Below, piece after piece: positions 31,086 through 42,600 of a stretch of 64,000 nt of DNA. The position numbers were made by a program, and so were the translations under genes. Source of the DNA: Fluviicola sp. (lineage in GTDB: Bacteria > Bacteroidota > Bacteroidia > Flavobacteriales_D > Crocinitomicaceae); contig JADLGD010000103.1 of NCBI GenBank assembly GCA_020849495.1, forward strand, positions 1 through 64,000. The letters run 5' to 3'. The notes below the pieces were generated by a model. That model was not told the origin of the DNA. It searched no databases and was given only the letters and a program-made list of their open reading frames with translations. Within the stretch, counting starts at the first letter, position 1. Each line of letters opens with the position of its first letter.

Positions 31086-31946
31086 ATGAAAGGGATCATT
31101 TTAGCCGGCGGTTCTGGTACTCGTTTACATCCATTAACACTTGCAGTTAGTAAGCAATTGATGCCTATTTACGACAAGCCGATGATCTATTATCCGCTTT
31201 CGATACTCATGGCAGCTGGAATAAAGGAAATTCTCATTATTTCAACTCCTCATGATTTGCCTCAATTTCAAAAATTGTTAGGAGATGGTAAACAACTGGG
31301 ATGTGATTTTCAATATGCCATTCAAGAAGAACCAAATGGTTTAGCGCAAGCTTTCATTATTGGTGAATCGTTTATTGGTAAAGAGAACGTAGCACTCATC
31401 TTAGGCGACAACATCTTCTATGGTGTAGGAATGGATGATTTACTCAAAGAAAACACTTCTCCTGAAGGCGGAGTCGTTTATGCTTACCATGTAAGTGATC
31501 CTGAACGATACGGGGTTGTTGAATTTGACGAAAACATGAACGCTAAATCCATAGAGGAAAAACCAATTCAACCAAAATCAAATTTTGCTGTTCCCGGTTT
31601 GTATTTTTACAACAATGATGTCATTGAGATTGCGAAGCATTTGCAACCATCGGCTAGAGGTGAATATGAAATTACGGATATCAATGCAGAATATTTAAGA
31701 CGCGGAAAATTGAAAGTTGCGGTTTTAAACAGAGGCACTGCTTGGTTGGATACAGGAACATTCCCTTCATTGATGCAAGCTGGTCAGTTTGTTCAAGTTA
31801 TTGAAGAGCGTCAAGGATTGAAAGTGGGTTGTATTGAAGAGGTCGCTTATCGCAATGGATTTATTGATAAAGAGCAATTAAAACAAATTGCAGCGCCGCT
31901 TGTTAAAAGTGGATATGGCAACTACTTGTTACAATTGATAAAATAA
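31086..31946 (+). CDS. rfbA: Glucose-1-phosphate thymidylyltransferase
   Basis: [54 protein letters not shown]. Confidence 0.95.
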   Translation: MKGIILAGGSGTRLHPLTLAVSKQLMPIYDKPMIYYPLSILMAAGIKEILIISTPHDLPQFQKLLGDGKQLGCDFQYAIQEEPNGLAQAFIIGESFIGKENVALILGDNIFYGVGMDDLLKENTSPEGGVVYAYHVSDPERYGVVEFDENMNAKSIEEKPIQPKSNFAVPGLYFYNNDVIEIAKHLQPSARGEYEITDINAEYLRRGKLKVAVLNRGTAWLDTGTFPSLMQAGQFVQVIEERQGLKVGCIEEVAYRNGFIDKEQLKQIAAPLVKSGYGNYLLQLIK

Positions 31947-31948
31947 AG

Positions 31949-32917
31949 ATGCAACAACTACCCGTTCTAAGTGCGTTTGTAGAGCAACATGCAACTCAAA
32001 AGCATTTTCCTGAAACACCAGAAAACTTATACGATCCTTTACGGTATTTCCTAAGTATTGGAGGTAAACGTATGCGTCCTATTCTCACATTGATGGCTGC
32101 TCAAGCATTTGATGTTTCTAAAGAAGAAAGTATTCATGCGGGATTAGCGATTGAGTTTTTTCACAACTTCTCATTGATTCACGATGACATCATGGATGCA
32201 GCTCCTGTAAGAAGAGGAATGCAAACGGTACATGAAAAATGGAATAGCAACATTGCAATTCTTTCAGGTGATGTGTTATTAGTAGAAGCTTACCAACAAC
32301 TTTTAGCTTATCCTGACCATCGTTTAGCGCCCCTGCTTCAACGTTTTAACCAAACTGCCATTGAAGTCTGTGAGGGACAGCAAATGGACATGGATTTTGA
32401 AGCCAGAGCAGATGTAAGCGAAGCAGAATACATTGAAATGATTCGTTTAAAAACTTCTGTTTTACTAGGCTGTGCCTTGGAATTTGGAGCCATATTAGCC
32501 AATCAGTCGGACGATACCCGCAAACGCATCTATGATTTTGGTGTGGAATTAGGCATTGCGTTTCAAATACAAGATGATTTATTGGATTTGTATGCCGATC
32601 CTGAGAAATTTGGAAAACAAGTCGGCGGAGATATTTTATCCAATAAGAAAACCTTGTTGATGCTTCGAGCTAAACATTTGGCAGAAAGCAAAAACGATTC
32701 GCGATTTGAGGAACTGATTCAAATGCCAGCCAACGAAAGCAAAATAGCAGCTGCGAAAGCACTATTCATCGAATTAGGTGCAGTTGAAGAAGTAACTTCA
32801 GTCATGAATGAGTATTACAACAAAGCAATGGCTGATTTGAATTCACTTCCAATTTTAGAAGAACTCAAAGCACCTTTACACGATTTAGCTGACTACTTGT
32901 TAAACAGAGAACATTAA
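31949..32917 (+). CDS. Polyprenyl (trans-isoprenyl) diphosphate synthase
   Basis: GGKRMRPILTLMAA, first DDxxD-type HDDIMDAAPVRRG, second QIQDDLLDLY. Confidence 0.95.
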   Translation: MQQLPVLSAFVEQHATQKHFPETPENLYDPLRYFLSIGGKRMRPILTLMAAQAFDVSKEESIHAGLAIEFFHNFSLIHDDIMDAAPVRRGMQTVHEKWNSNIAILSGDVLLVEAYQQLLAYPDHRLAPLLQRFNQTAIEVCEGQQMDMDFEARADVSEAEYIEMIRLKTSVLLGCALEFGAILANQSDDTRKRIYDFGVELGIAFQIQDDLLDLYADPEKFGKQVGGDILSNKKTLLMLRAKHLAESKNDSRFEELIQMPANESKIAAAKALFIELGAVEEVTSVMNEYYNKAMADLNSLPILEELKAPLHDLADYLLNREH

Positions 32918-32976
32918 TAAGCTGATTCCTACGAATATAATTGACAGGAAATAACTATATTCTGTTGAAACTGTTA

Positions 32977-32984
32977 TATATTTG
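32977..32984 (+). promoter_or_regulatory. Candidate -7 box TATATTTG
   Basis: TAnnTTTG match 20 bp upstream of the 33004 start. Confidence 0.45.
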
Positions 32985-33003
32985 CTTTGCATAATTAATC
33001 GAT

Positions 33004-33432
33004 ATGAAAACAAAAACAATTTTAACTCTTGCAACGGTTGTTGCAGCTACTACTTTTCTTGCTTCTTGTGGGAAATACGAAGATGGACCAGGTTTTACCC
33101 TATTAACTAAAAAAGCTCGCTTAACTGGTGAATGGGATATAAAAGAATACGTTGATGGATCTGATGGATCTGTAGTTGCCGAAACTAGCTCAGATACTTA
33201 TTTAATAGAAAAAGATGGTACAATTACTATTAAAAGTGGTAATGTATCTACTAAAGGAACATGGGAATTTGTTTCTGATAAAGAACAATTAAGTGTTACT
33301 GTTCCTGTTGTGATTTTTGGAGTAACTTATTCTGAACCTGAAATTTCAACTATAACTCGTTTGACAAACAAAGAATTGTGGATCAAAGATACAGATGGAA
33401 GTGGTGACGTAACAAAATTAGAGAAAATCTAA
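33004..33432 (+). CDS. Lipocalin-like lipoprotein
   Basis: Lipobox FLASC; LTGEWDIKEY...GTITIKSGNVSTKGTWEF...ELWIKD pattern. Confidence 0.7.
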   Translation: MKTKTILTLATVVAATTFLASCGKYEDGPGFTLLTKKARLTGEWDIKEYVDGSDGSVVAETSSDTYLIEKDGTITIKSGNVSTKGTWEFVSDKEQLSVTVPVVIFGVTYSEPEISTITRLTNKELWIKDTDGSGDVTKLEKI

Positions 33433-33456
33433 TTTTCACTTTATACAATACTCAAG

Positions 33457-33483
33457 GGCAGCTTTTTAAGCTGCCTTTTTTTT
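33457..33483 (+). terminator. Rho-independent terminator
   Basis: GGCAGCTT-TTT-AAGCTGCC followed by a T-tract. Confidence 0.85.
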
Positions 33484-34152
33484 GTTCATCCATTCATGAA
33501 TGGCAACAATGGGTAATAACATGCACAAATTGTAATACAAATCTTCAAATGGAATGGAGCCAATGCGCCAACCAATGATATGATCTTCACTGTACCATAC
33601 AACAGGTTCTGGTGTGAAAAATCCAGTTAGTATTCCATTCACAACTAAGAAGGGAATCAAAGCGACCATGTAAGTGAAAGCAAAATTGCCAAACCACTTC
33701 ACTTTTGCAGTAAAAGCAAAACCAATCACCAACAAAGAAGCCAAGCTGCAAGCAGTTAAGGTGTACCATTTATTGAGGTAAATAGCGCTGAAAAGCAATC
33801 CTGACATTCCGAAAGCAAAAGCGAAAACCTTTCCTAAAAGCTCTGTTTTGATCGTTGGAAAATACGCTTTCAATACTTCGTGGATGAACAAACAAGCATA
33901 AGGTACTACGAGGAAAAACAAACATTCTTCAAGAGGCAAACCGAACATCGATACCCCCATCAAGTACCTTGGTGTGAATCCCCAAATGGATTGACTGGTG
34001 AAATAAGCGTCCCAAATAATAAAGAAAGTACCAACAATTGCTATTGCTACAAAAATTGACTTCCAATAGGTATAGAAATGTACCTTTTTATCAAAACTCA
34101 AAAAAAATGGACCTGCAATTGTTCCAAGTATGATCCATAGGTACAAACTCAT
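33466..34152 (-). CDS. Lycopene cyclase domain-containing protein (CrtYcd-type)
   Basis: Polytopic; FGLPLEECLFFLVVPYACLFIHEVL and FEDLYYNLCMLLPIVAIHEW motifs, two repeated halves. Confidence 0.88.
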   Translation of the reverse strand: MSLYLWIILGTIAGPFFLSFDKKVHFYTYWKSIFVAIAIVGTFFIIWDAYFTSQSIWGFTPRYLMGVSMFGLPLEECLFFLVVPYACLFIHEVLKAYFPTIKTELLGKVFAFAFGMSGLLFSAIYLNKWYTLTACSLASLLVIGFAFTAKVKWFGNFAFTYMVALIPFLVVNGILTGFFTPEPVVWYSEDHIIGWRIGSIPFEDLYYNLCMLLPIVAIHEWMNKKKAA

Positions 34153-34637
34153 GCTTTTGCTGATTTATTGAAGTGGTACTTTTTCGCTTCTTTGTAATAC
34201 TTCATTGGAAACAATAACATCCCAAAACACTCGCCCTCTTCTTTAGAAGTGTGTTTATGGTGTATTTTATGTGCTTTACGAATAGCCGTAAAATAAGGGT
34301 GTTCAATTTGTTTCACCCATTTAAAGCGTTGATGTATAAACACATCATGCACTAGAAAATAGGCGATTCCATAAACAGCAATTCCATAACCAATCCAAAC
34401 CGGCACATAAAAGTCATACATCATCCCTAACATGATACACAACCAAGAAGGTATTGCAAAAATGAGAAAGAAAACATCGTTTTTTTCAAACAATTCACCA
34501 TTTACTTTATGGTGATCTTCATGGAAAAACCACATGGATCCGTGCATAAGGTATTTATGCGCCAACCAAGCAACAAACTCCATTCCGATGAAAGCTGCAA
34601 TCAACACAAAAGGTCCCCACCAATACATCTTATACAA
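34149..34637 (-). CDS. crtZ: Beta-carotene hydroxylase (fatty-acid-hydroxylase-like)
   Basis: EFVAWLAHKYLMHGSMWFFHEDHH, HDVFIHQRF, HKIHHKH histidine motifs. Confidence 0.92.
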   Translation of the reverse strand: MYKMYWWGPFVLIAAFIGMEFVAWLAHKYLMHGSMWFFHEDHHKVNGELFEKNDVFFLIFAIPSWLCIMLGMMYDFYVPVWIGYGIAVYGIAYFLVHDVFIHQRFKWVKQIEHPYFTAIRKAHKIHHKHTSKEEGECFGMLLFPMKYYKEAKKYHFNKSAKA

Positions 34638-35265
34638 AGTTTAAAATCCCGAAAAACAGTATCAAGATAACAAATAAACCAACAGCAACAGGATTTTGTT
34701 CACTTGTTTTGCGTTTTATTATCCAAAGGTGCACAAAAAAGGAAATAATCCACCAGCAAACATAATTGTAAACTGGGATAATTCCGTTGTGCCAAGACCA
34801 AAAATCACTTGCAACTGCTACCGGTTCTATTAAGAAATCTAATGCTGTCATGATACTCGCTGAAAGCAATGCTTTTACTACAATAGAAGTTTTTAGTCGG
34901 ACAACAAACGCTACACTTGCATAACTCAACATGACCCAATTAGCTGCAATGATCACTGGTACATCAAACAATTTCCATCCAAGATTGGCTCCGTAAACAT
35001 AATTCCCGAAAAGTAAACCTGTATGAATACCAATTAATTCGACACTAAATCCTACGATTCCAACTAACATAAAATCCAGCAAGCGCTTTTGGGAAAATGT
35101 TTTGAAAGAAATCCATAAACACAGTACGGATAATAAAAGATTCATCGGACTTAAGCCCAAAAAATAAGCTCTTGAATCACTCAATAATCCAAAAATACCC
35201 ACCGTATGAAATATGATCAGTACAGCAAGTAAAATGAACTGTTTGTATGTTTTTAAAAATTCCAT
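34630..35265 (-). CDS. CruF-like carotenoid biosynthesis protein
   Basis: Polytopic; FSVELIGIHTGLLFGNYVYGANLGWKLFDVPVIIAANWVML; lies with crtZ and the cyclase. Confidence 0.8.
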   Translation of the reverse strand: MEFLKTYKQFILLAVLIIFHTVGIFGLLSDSRAYFLGLSPMNLLLSVLCLWISFKTFSQKRLLDFMLVGIVGFSVELIGIHTGLLFGNYVYGANLGWKLFDVPVIIAANWVMLSYASVAFVVRLKTSIVVKALLSASIMTALDFLIEPVAVASDFWSWHNGIIPVYNYVCWWIISFFVHLWIIKRKTSEQNPVAVGLFVILILFFGILNFV

Positions 35266-37472
35266 TAGATAAATCGTAGTCCTAAAACAGTTACATCGTC
35301 AACTTGTTCGAAATCACTTTTCCAATTATCAAAAGCTTGTTCGAGATTTAAGGCTTGTTGTTCGAGATTTAGGTTGGCACTTTCTAACAATAAATGATGT
35401 AATTGCTTGGATTTAAATTTCTTTCCTTTTTCACCACCAAATTGATCTGCAAAACCATCTGTCAACGCATAAATCACATCATTTGCTTCTAAATGAATTT
35501 CATGTGTTGTAAAAGAAGCTGTTTTATCACTCATTCCTATGGGCATTTTATCAGCTGGGAACACTAAATAAGATCCATCCCTTGCCACTACTGGCGCATT
35601 GTAAGCCGCACTATAAGTCAGTTTTTGTTTTACCTTATCAAAAACAAACAACACGCCATCCATCCCATCTTGTGCACCACTATGAGAAATGTAAGCAATT
35701 AATTGTTTGCGTACATGATTCAATATTTCTCCTGGTTCTTGTATGTTTAATTCGTTGATGGCCTCTGACAAAAAAGAAATATTCAACAAACTCATAAATG
35801 CACCGGGAACACCATGCCCTGTACTATCACAAACAGCCAAATAAAATTTGCCATCTCGTTCTGCCGACCAATAAAAATCTCCTGAAACAATGTCTTTCGG
35901 ACGGTAAAACAAAAACAAATCATTGACATGTTGACGAATGACTGTTTCTTGGGCCAAAAGGGTCTGTTGGATGCGTTTTGCGTAGTGAATGGAATCTAAA
36001 ATTTCTTTTTGCTTTTCATCAACAAGCGATTTTTGCAACTCTATTTCAGATTTTTGAGCCTGCAATTGAACATTCACTCGTTTTTTATGCTGATTGGCTT
36101 TGTAACTCAAGCCCAGTAAAACAACAATCAATAAACTAATTAAGCTTCCTGCAACAATTAAATTGGATTGGCGTTTATTCTCGGCAGTGAAATACAAGTT
36201 CTTTGAATTCGCAATTTTTAAATCGCGTTCCTTTTTATCCAATTCATTGATGGCATTCAAGGTTGCAATTTGTTCCGTCACATCATTTAAAGCAGATTGC
36301 TCAGCTACTTGATTCGACAATTCATTGTAGGTTAATGCTTGTTTAAAATCACCTTTTTGTTTGTACAAAGTGGACAAACTACTATAGGCTGCAGCTAAAC
36401 GTATGAGATCTTCTTCTTTTTTTACTCGCTTGATGCCATCTAAAAAAAATGCTTCCGCTTGATCGTATTGTTTCAATTGCAAATACACATCACCTTTGGT
36501 CAACAATAAATCAGCATAGGTCAACACATCAACGGAACTATCTGCTAATTGCAGCGCTCGATTTATTGCAACTAATGCTTCATTCGGTTGATTGATTTGA
36601 GACAAATAATTCGCACGCATTTGTTCCAAAGAACTCGTAAATTCGGGTTCATCCAATTGTTCTGCAAGTAGCTCCATTTCTTGAATGATTTGTGCTACTC
36701 TTTTGTAATTTCCTTTCGTGCGGTATTCAACGCCAAGATTGTATAAAACAGTTCCCGAGAGCCGTAAATTTTGCATTTTCCTGAAACTCTTAAGTGCTAT
36801 TTCATTGTAGCGAATGGCTTGATCTAACATTTTTCGTTGATCATAAACGGTAGCTATGTTCAGGTAAAACTGCGCTTCTTGAAAATCATCGTGCTGTTGT
36901 TTGTTGAGCGCCAACCCTTTTTGAAAAGCTTTTAATGCTTCGTTGTATAAACCCGAAGCTTTATAAGCTACTCCGATGTTCATCAGAACAGTTAATTGTA
37001 AATCTAGTTGTTTCGTTTCATAGGCTAATTCCAAGGCTTTATTGTAGTAATTCAATGCTTTGGCATTGTTTCCCATCTCATAATAAACGGATCCCAAATT
37101 AGAGTAAGCTCCAACTAATTTATCCTTTCTACCCTGCAGTTTGCGTTTTTGAATAACAGTGTTATACGTTTGAATAGCAGCATTGCTTTTGTTCTCAATT
37201 CGTTGAATGATTCCAAGGGTGTTTAAGGCATCAATTTCACCATCCACATAGCCGATTTTCTTTGAATAGGTGACTCCTTTTTGTTGGTACACTTTTGCTT
37301 GACTCAAGGAATAATCCAAATAATTACATGCCAATTCGTTGTATTGAAATGCACGCATGGTATCATTGGAAACTGGTTTTTTCAAAGCCATTAATAAGCT
37401 ATCCAACTGTTCACTTTGAGCAAACAATAACGTTGGAAATCCCATTAAAAGAAAAACAAGTAAGTTCCTCAT
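35265..37472 (-). CDS. TPR-repeat SpoIIE-type PP2C serine phosphatase
   Basis: Signal peptide from M at 37472; TPR units (AYSNLGSVYYEMGNNAKALNYYNKALEL); TM; RPKDIVSGDFYWSAERDGKFYLAVCDSTGHGVPGAFMSLL. Confidence 0.92.
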   Translation of the reverse strand: MRNLLVFLLMGFPTLLFAQSEQLDSLLMALKKPVSNDTMRAFQYNELACNYLDYSLSQAKVYQQKGVTYSKKIGYVDGEIDALNTLGIIQRIENKSNAAIQTYNTVIQKRKLQGRKDKLVGAYSNLGSVYYEMGNNAKALNYYNKALELAYETKQLDLQLTVLMNIGVAYKASGLYNEALKAFQKGLALNKQQHDDFQEAQFYLNIATVYDQRKMLDQAIRYNEIALKSFRKMQNLRLSGTVLYNLGVEYRTKGNYKRVAQIIQEMELLAEQLDEPEFTSSLEQMRANYLSQINQPNEALVAINRALQLADSSVDVLTYADLLLTKGDVYLQLKQYDQAEAFFLDGIKRVKKEEDLIRLAAAYSSLSTLYKQKGDFKQALTYNELSNQVAEQSALNDVTEQIATLNAINELDKKERDLKIANSKNLYFTAENKRQSNLIVAGSLISLLIVVLLGLSYKANQHKKRVNVQLQAQKSEIELQKSLVDEKQKEILDSIHYAKRIQQTLLAQETVIRQHVNDLFLFYRPKDIVSGDFYWSAERDGKFYLAVCDSTGHGVPGAFMSLLNISFLSEAINELNIQEPGEILNHVRKQLIAYISHSGAQDGMDGVLFVFDKVKQKLTYSAAYNAPVVARDGSYLVFPADKMPIGMSDKTASFTTHEIHLEANDVIYALTDGFADQFGGEKGKKFKSKQLHHLLLESANLNLEQQALNLEQAFDNWKSDFEQVDDVTVLGLRFI

Positions 37473-37531
37473 GCTTCTAAAATACGACAAATTTCCAGAA
37501 ATCAAATTCAAGTAATTCGCTTAGTATGAAA

Positions 37532-38725
37532 TTAATAGAGGTAATTGTTGTAAGGATAACGGATAGCAAAAATGCGTTTGACTTCATCGTACATTTTTTC
37601 ACGTAATTCCTCCACATTGGTTTTGTCTTCAGCCGATATGAATACACAATGAGCAGCATCCAATTTGTTCATCCAAGTACGTTTCAATTCATCCAATGTC
37701 ATCGCAACTTCCGAATCCACATCTTCTGCTTCTAATTCTTCCGGATGATAGGCATCAATTTTATTGAAAACCATGATCATTGGCTTGTCTTTGTTATCGA
37801 TTTCTGCCAATGTTTCGTTCACAATTTGAATTTGATCCTCAAAATTTGGATGCGAAATATCAACAATGTGCATCAATAAATCAGCTTCACGCACCTCATC
37901 CAACGTGGATTTAAACGACTCTACCAATTGATGTGGCAATTTGCGAATGAAACCAACGGTATCTGTAAGTAAGAACGGCAAATTATCAATCACCACTTTT
38001 CGAACTGTTGTATCCAAGGTTGCAAAGAGTTTGTCTTCTGCAAACACATCTGATTTGCTCAACAAATTCATCAAAGTACTTTTTCCAACATTGGTGTAAC
38101 CCACCAAAGCTACTCGAACCAATTGACCACGATTACCTCGTTGAATGGCCATTTGTTTATCAATTTCCTTTAATTTTTCTTTCAATAAAGCAATCCGTGT
38201 TTGGATGATTCGACGGTCGGTTTCAATTTGTGATTCACCCGGACCGCGTAAACCAATCCCCCCTTTTTGTCGTTCCAAGTGTGTCCACAAACGTTTCAAA
38301 CGGGGTAACATGTATTGCATTTGTGCTAATTCCACCTGGGTTTTAGCGTGAGATGTACGCGCACGACTGGCAAAAATATCCAAGATCAAAATGTTTCGAT
38401 CCAAGACTTTGCATTCCAAATCGCGTTCGATGTTGCGCAGTTGAGAAGGAGACAATTCGTCATCAAAAATGACCAATTCGATTTCTTCTTGCTTCAAATA
38501 ATCGCGAATTTCTTCCAACTTTCCTGTTCCCACATAGGTTCTTGGATTGGGAATTTGCAAACGTTGTAAAAATTTACGAACGGTCATTGCTCCAGCTGTT
38601 TCAGCCAAAAACTCCAATTCATCCAAATATTCATGTGCTTGCTCTTCGCTTGTGCCTGATGTAATCAAACCAACCAAAACACAACGTTCTTCCGTAGCAT
38701 CAACTAATACGTGACCTTCTGACAT
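37532..38725 (-). CDS. hflX: Ribosome-associated GTPase HflX
   Basis: GPGESQIETDRR, GYTNVGKSTLMNLL, DTVGFIRKLPHQLVESFKSTL, FNKID. Confidence 0.97.
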   Translation of the reverse strand: MSEGHVLVDATEERCVLVGLITSGTSEEQAHEYLDELEFLAETAGAMTVRKFLQRLQIPNPRTYVGTGKLEEIRDYLKQEEIELVIFDDELSPSQLRNIERDLECKVLDRNILILDIFASRARTSHAKTQVELAQMQYMLPRLKRLWTHLERQKGGIGLRGPGESQIETDRRIIQTRIALLKEKLKEIDKQMAIQRGNRGQLVRVALVGYTNVGKSTLMNLLSKSDVFAEDKLFATLDTTVRKVVIDNLPFLLTDTVGFIRKLPHQLVESFKSTLDEVREADLLMHIVDISHPNFEDQIQIVNETLAEIDNKDKPMIMVFNKIDAYHPEELEAEDVDSEVAMTLDELKRTWMNKLDAAHCVFISAEDKTNVEELREKMYDEVKRIFAIRYPYNNYLY

Positions 38726-39069
38726 TATTCCTCTCGTAGTGTTTTAACAAATTTCACCAAACCTTCAACTTCTCTAGCAGAAAGCATTTCTTTATAAGGC
38801 ATCATTCCTTTGTCATTTCCGTTCAAAATGGTTTGCTTGATGTGTGCATCATCCATTTCACTTTTCGATAAATCTGCTGCATTGGATGCTTTCAATTTAC
38901 CATCCTGTCCATGACAAGAAGCACAATTCAAAGTATAAACCGTTCGCGCTTCTTCTGTTCCCATTGGTTCTTCAACCTTTGGATCTTCGTTCTCAACAAC
39001 AGGAGCTTCCCCACCACAAGAGGTGATGAGAAACAATCCTGCAAAAACTGTAAAATACCTTAGAACCAT
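38725..39069 (-). CDS. c-type cytochrome lipoprotein
   Basis: Lipobox LITSCGG; CASCHGQDG haem site; GNDKGMMPYK distal Met. Confidence 0.9.
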   Translation of the reverse strand: MVLRYFTVFAGLFLITSCGGEAPVVENEDPKVEEPMGTEEARTVYTLNCASCHGQDGKLKASNAADLSKSEMDDAHIKQTILNGNDKGMMPYKEMLSAREVEGLVKFVKTLREE

Positions 39070-39491
39070 TTTGCTCCTAAAATTTCTCTAAATGGCCATG
39101 GAATACCTGCTAAAATCAAAACTAAAGCAATGGTGTACCATATAGCGATTGTTTTATTGCGTTTACTTAAATCTTCCAATTTTTCAGCCTTCTTACGACC
39201 AATTGTCAATAAAACAGCTGCCAAAACCATCAATAAAATGTGCTCCAATCCAAAGAAACGGTACTGTGGGTTTTTCATCCAACCTTCAGCATAAGACATT
39301 TTACCTGATGAAAACGTCAAAATTGTTCCTAAAGTCACTTGAATGTGCAACAAAACCATGGCAAACAAATTCACCATTTTATTCGACTTCTCGTATTTTC
39401 CAGAACGAATTCCAGCAAATGCTTTTACAATGGCAAACACTAATAGTGCTAAAGCCAACCATCTTAACCCTGAATGTGCGTGTACTAACAT
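39060..39491 (-). CDS. Hypothetical four-TM membrane protein
   Basis: 143 aa, HAHSGLRWLALALLV with conserved-looking His residues; overlaps the cytochrome gene by 10 bp. Confidence 0.7.
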   Translation of the reverse strand: MLVHAHSGLRWLALALLVFAIVKAFAGIRSGKYEKSNKMVNLFAMVLLHIQVTLGTILTFSSGKMSYAEGWMKNPQYRFFGLEHILLMVLAAVLLTIGRKKAEKLEDLSKRNKTIAIWYTIALVLILAGIPWPFREILGAKWF

Positions 39492-39604
39492 AATTAATTC
39501 TCGTTTTCAACAAAATTACCGAAAAAAAGATGGCATTCGTCGGATAGTCTCACATATTTCAATTCAGAATCATTAATTTGCACCTCTCAAAATAAAAAAC
39601 AAGT

Positions 39605-42600
39605 ATGCAAATTCTCCGATTTCTACTTTTAACACTGTTTCCGTTTGCAGTATTTGGACAACTCCCAGTCCCTACAAATGGAAGCCCCTTACCCAAAAAC
39701 AACTCCTTTGTTCTGACAGAAGTCCGCATCCTCGTATCACCGACAAAAGTGATTGAAAACGGTGACATCATTGTTCGAGATGGGAAGATTGTTGAGGTGG
39801 GTAAATCTGTCTCTATCCCCAATGACTTGCCCATCATTAATGGCAATGGAAAAGTGGTTGTTCCTGCATTTATCGAATTAAACACCTCTGTAGGCTTACC
39901 CGAAATTAAAGGAAGCGGCTGGGATCCTTCACCACAATATGAAAGCAAGAAAAAAGGTCCATATTACTGGAATGAAAGCATTCACCCAGAAATCGACCCA
40001 ACTGATTTGTACAACATCGATGCTTCTGCCATTGATGAATTGAATAAAATGGGCTTCGGTTTGGCTGTCACCCATCAAAACGATGGAATCGCTCAAGGTA
40101 CAGGAACGCTTGTTACTTTAGGAAAAACTGATCCGCGTTTACAAATTGTTCAACCCAACACCGCTGCATTTTTTTCGTTTAGAAAAGGTGCTTCCAATCA
40201 GAGTTATCCTAGCTCACAAATGGGATCCATCGCTTTGTTGCGTCAAGCTTTGTACGATGCGCAGTGGCACCAACAATATGGAAAAACGCCTAACTATTCG
40301 CTGGATGCATTGAACAAACAAGTTGCTCTACCAAGTATTTTTAGTACAACCGATGTGTATGAACTACTTCGAGTACGAGCAATCGGAAAAGAATTCAATC
40401 GCACTTTTACAATCGTTGGAACTGGGCATGAATATGAATTAGGAAATGTATTTGATACGCTCAATCAACCTCTTATCATTCCCATCGCTTTTCCAGAAGC
40501 TTATGATTTGAAAGATCCTTTCATTGCCCGTCAAATTCCATTAAGCGATTTGAAACATTGGGAATTAGCTCCAACAAACCCTGCTTTTTTAGCAAAATCA
40601 AAAGTGCCATTTGTTATTACCACTCAAGGAAATAAAACTGCTGCTGATTTTTGGAAAAACATGCACAAAGCACTTGCACATGGTTGGTCAGTTGAAGATG
40701 CTTTGCGCGCTTTAACTACAACTCCTGCTGAAATGCTAGGGATTCAAAAAGAATTTGGAAGCATTGAAACCGACAAATGGGCTTCATTCAATGTCTTTGA
40801 CAGCGATCCTTTTCTGCAAGATGCTAAATTGGTAGAAACTTATGTAAAAGGTGAACGCACCATTGTGGTTGATTTACCTGACGCAGATTTACGTGGCAAA
40901 TACAGCTTAAATATTGATGGAACAAAATACTTCCTTGATATCACTGGAACGGCTCAACGTCCAGAAGGAAAAGTAAAATTGGTCAAATCGGTCAATGATC
41001 CTGTTACTGGAACCCAAAAAATGGACACCCTTTCAGCTGATGCCTATGTGAATTACACCGACAATGACATCGTCTTGCAGTTCAACCTGAAAGAAGGCAC
41101 TACCAGCAATCATTTTAGTTTGAAAGGAATTGTAAATACACGTGTGTGGATTTTTGAAGGTACTGGAACCAACACTTCTGGAAACTGGATCAAATGGAGT
41201 GCAATTCGCAACAAAAGCAACGAAGAACAAGCAGAAATCAAACCTGTTTGGAAGCCTTTAGAAAACGTGAATACACAACCACTCTACCCTAACATGGCTT
41301 ACGGATATGCTGAAAGACCGGTTTCCAATACTATTATTTTTGAAAATGTAACTGTTTGGACCAATGAAGCTGAGGGGATCATTTCGAACGCAACAGTCAT
41401 TACTGAAAACGGTAAAATCAAATCCATCATTCGTGGTTCTAGTTCGTACACCGTTCCTGCTGGCGCAAAAGTGATCAATGCAGAAGGAAAACATTTAACT
41501 GCTGGTATCATTGATGAACATTCACACATTGCCATCAGTAAAGGTGTCAATGAAGGTGGACAAGCCATTTCATGTGAAGTGCGCATTGGAGATGTTGTCA
41601 CAGCTGACGATATCAATGTTTACAGACAATTGAGTGGAGGTGTAACTGCAGCGCAATTGTTACACGGATCAGCTAATCCTGTAGGAGGTCAATCGGCTTT
41701 GATCAAATTAAAATGGGGACATTTACCCCAAGATTATCTGATTAAAAACGCTCCGAAATTTGTGAAATTCGCCTTGGGTGAAAACGTGAAACAAGCCAAT
41801 TGGGGTGATTTTAACACAACACGTTTCCCGCAAACGCGCATGGGTGTTGAACAAGTGTACATCGATGGGTTCTCTCGTGCATTGGCTTATCACGAAGCAT
41901 TGACCAATCCTGCAAAAGGAACAACTCCACCAGCAAGAGATTTGGAATTAGATGCTTTGTATGAGATTGTGAAAGGCGAACGCAAAATCACTTGTCACTC
42001 TTACATTCAATCTGAAATCAATATGTTGATGCACGTTGCTGATTCTTTTGGTTTCACAGTGAATACTTTCACGCATATTTTAGAAGGATACAAAGTTGCC
42101 GACAAGATGAAAGCACATGGAGCAGGAGCTTCTACTTTCTCTGATTGGTGGGCATACAAATACGAAGTAAAAGACGCTGTGCCTTTCAATGCTTCATTGA
42201 TGCACCAAATGGGAATTGTGGTAGCGATCAATTCGGATGACGCAGAGATGGGTCGAAGATTGAATCAAGAAGCTGCTAAAGTGATCAAATACGGTGGAAT
42301 CAGCGAAGAAGAAGCTTGGAAAATGGTGACCTTGAACCCTGCTAAATTATTGCACTTAGACGATCGCATGGGAAGTGTGAAAGAAGGAAAAGATGCAGAT
42401 TTGGTTTTGTGGACAACGAATCCATTAAGTGTTGAAGCAAAAGTCTTGTACACACTTGTGGATGGTGAAATTTTGTTTGATCGAACAGCAGATTTTGAAG
42501 CTCAAAAAGCAATGGAAGCAGAACGTGCGCGCATCATTGCAAAAATGGCAGATGCCGGTAAAGGAGGTGAACCAACCAAACCGTTCGTTAAAAAACGTAG

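Noticed and set aside
33143-33172. Short tandem duplication GATGGATCTGATGGATCT in the lipocalin-like gene
   Set aside because: Only two 9-bp units encoding DGSDGS, in frame; too small to be notable.
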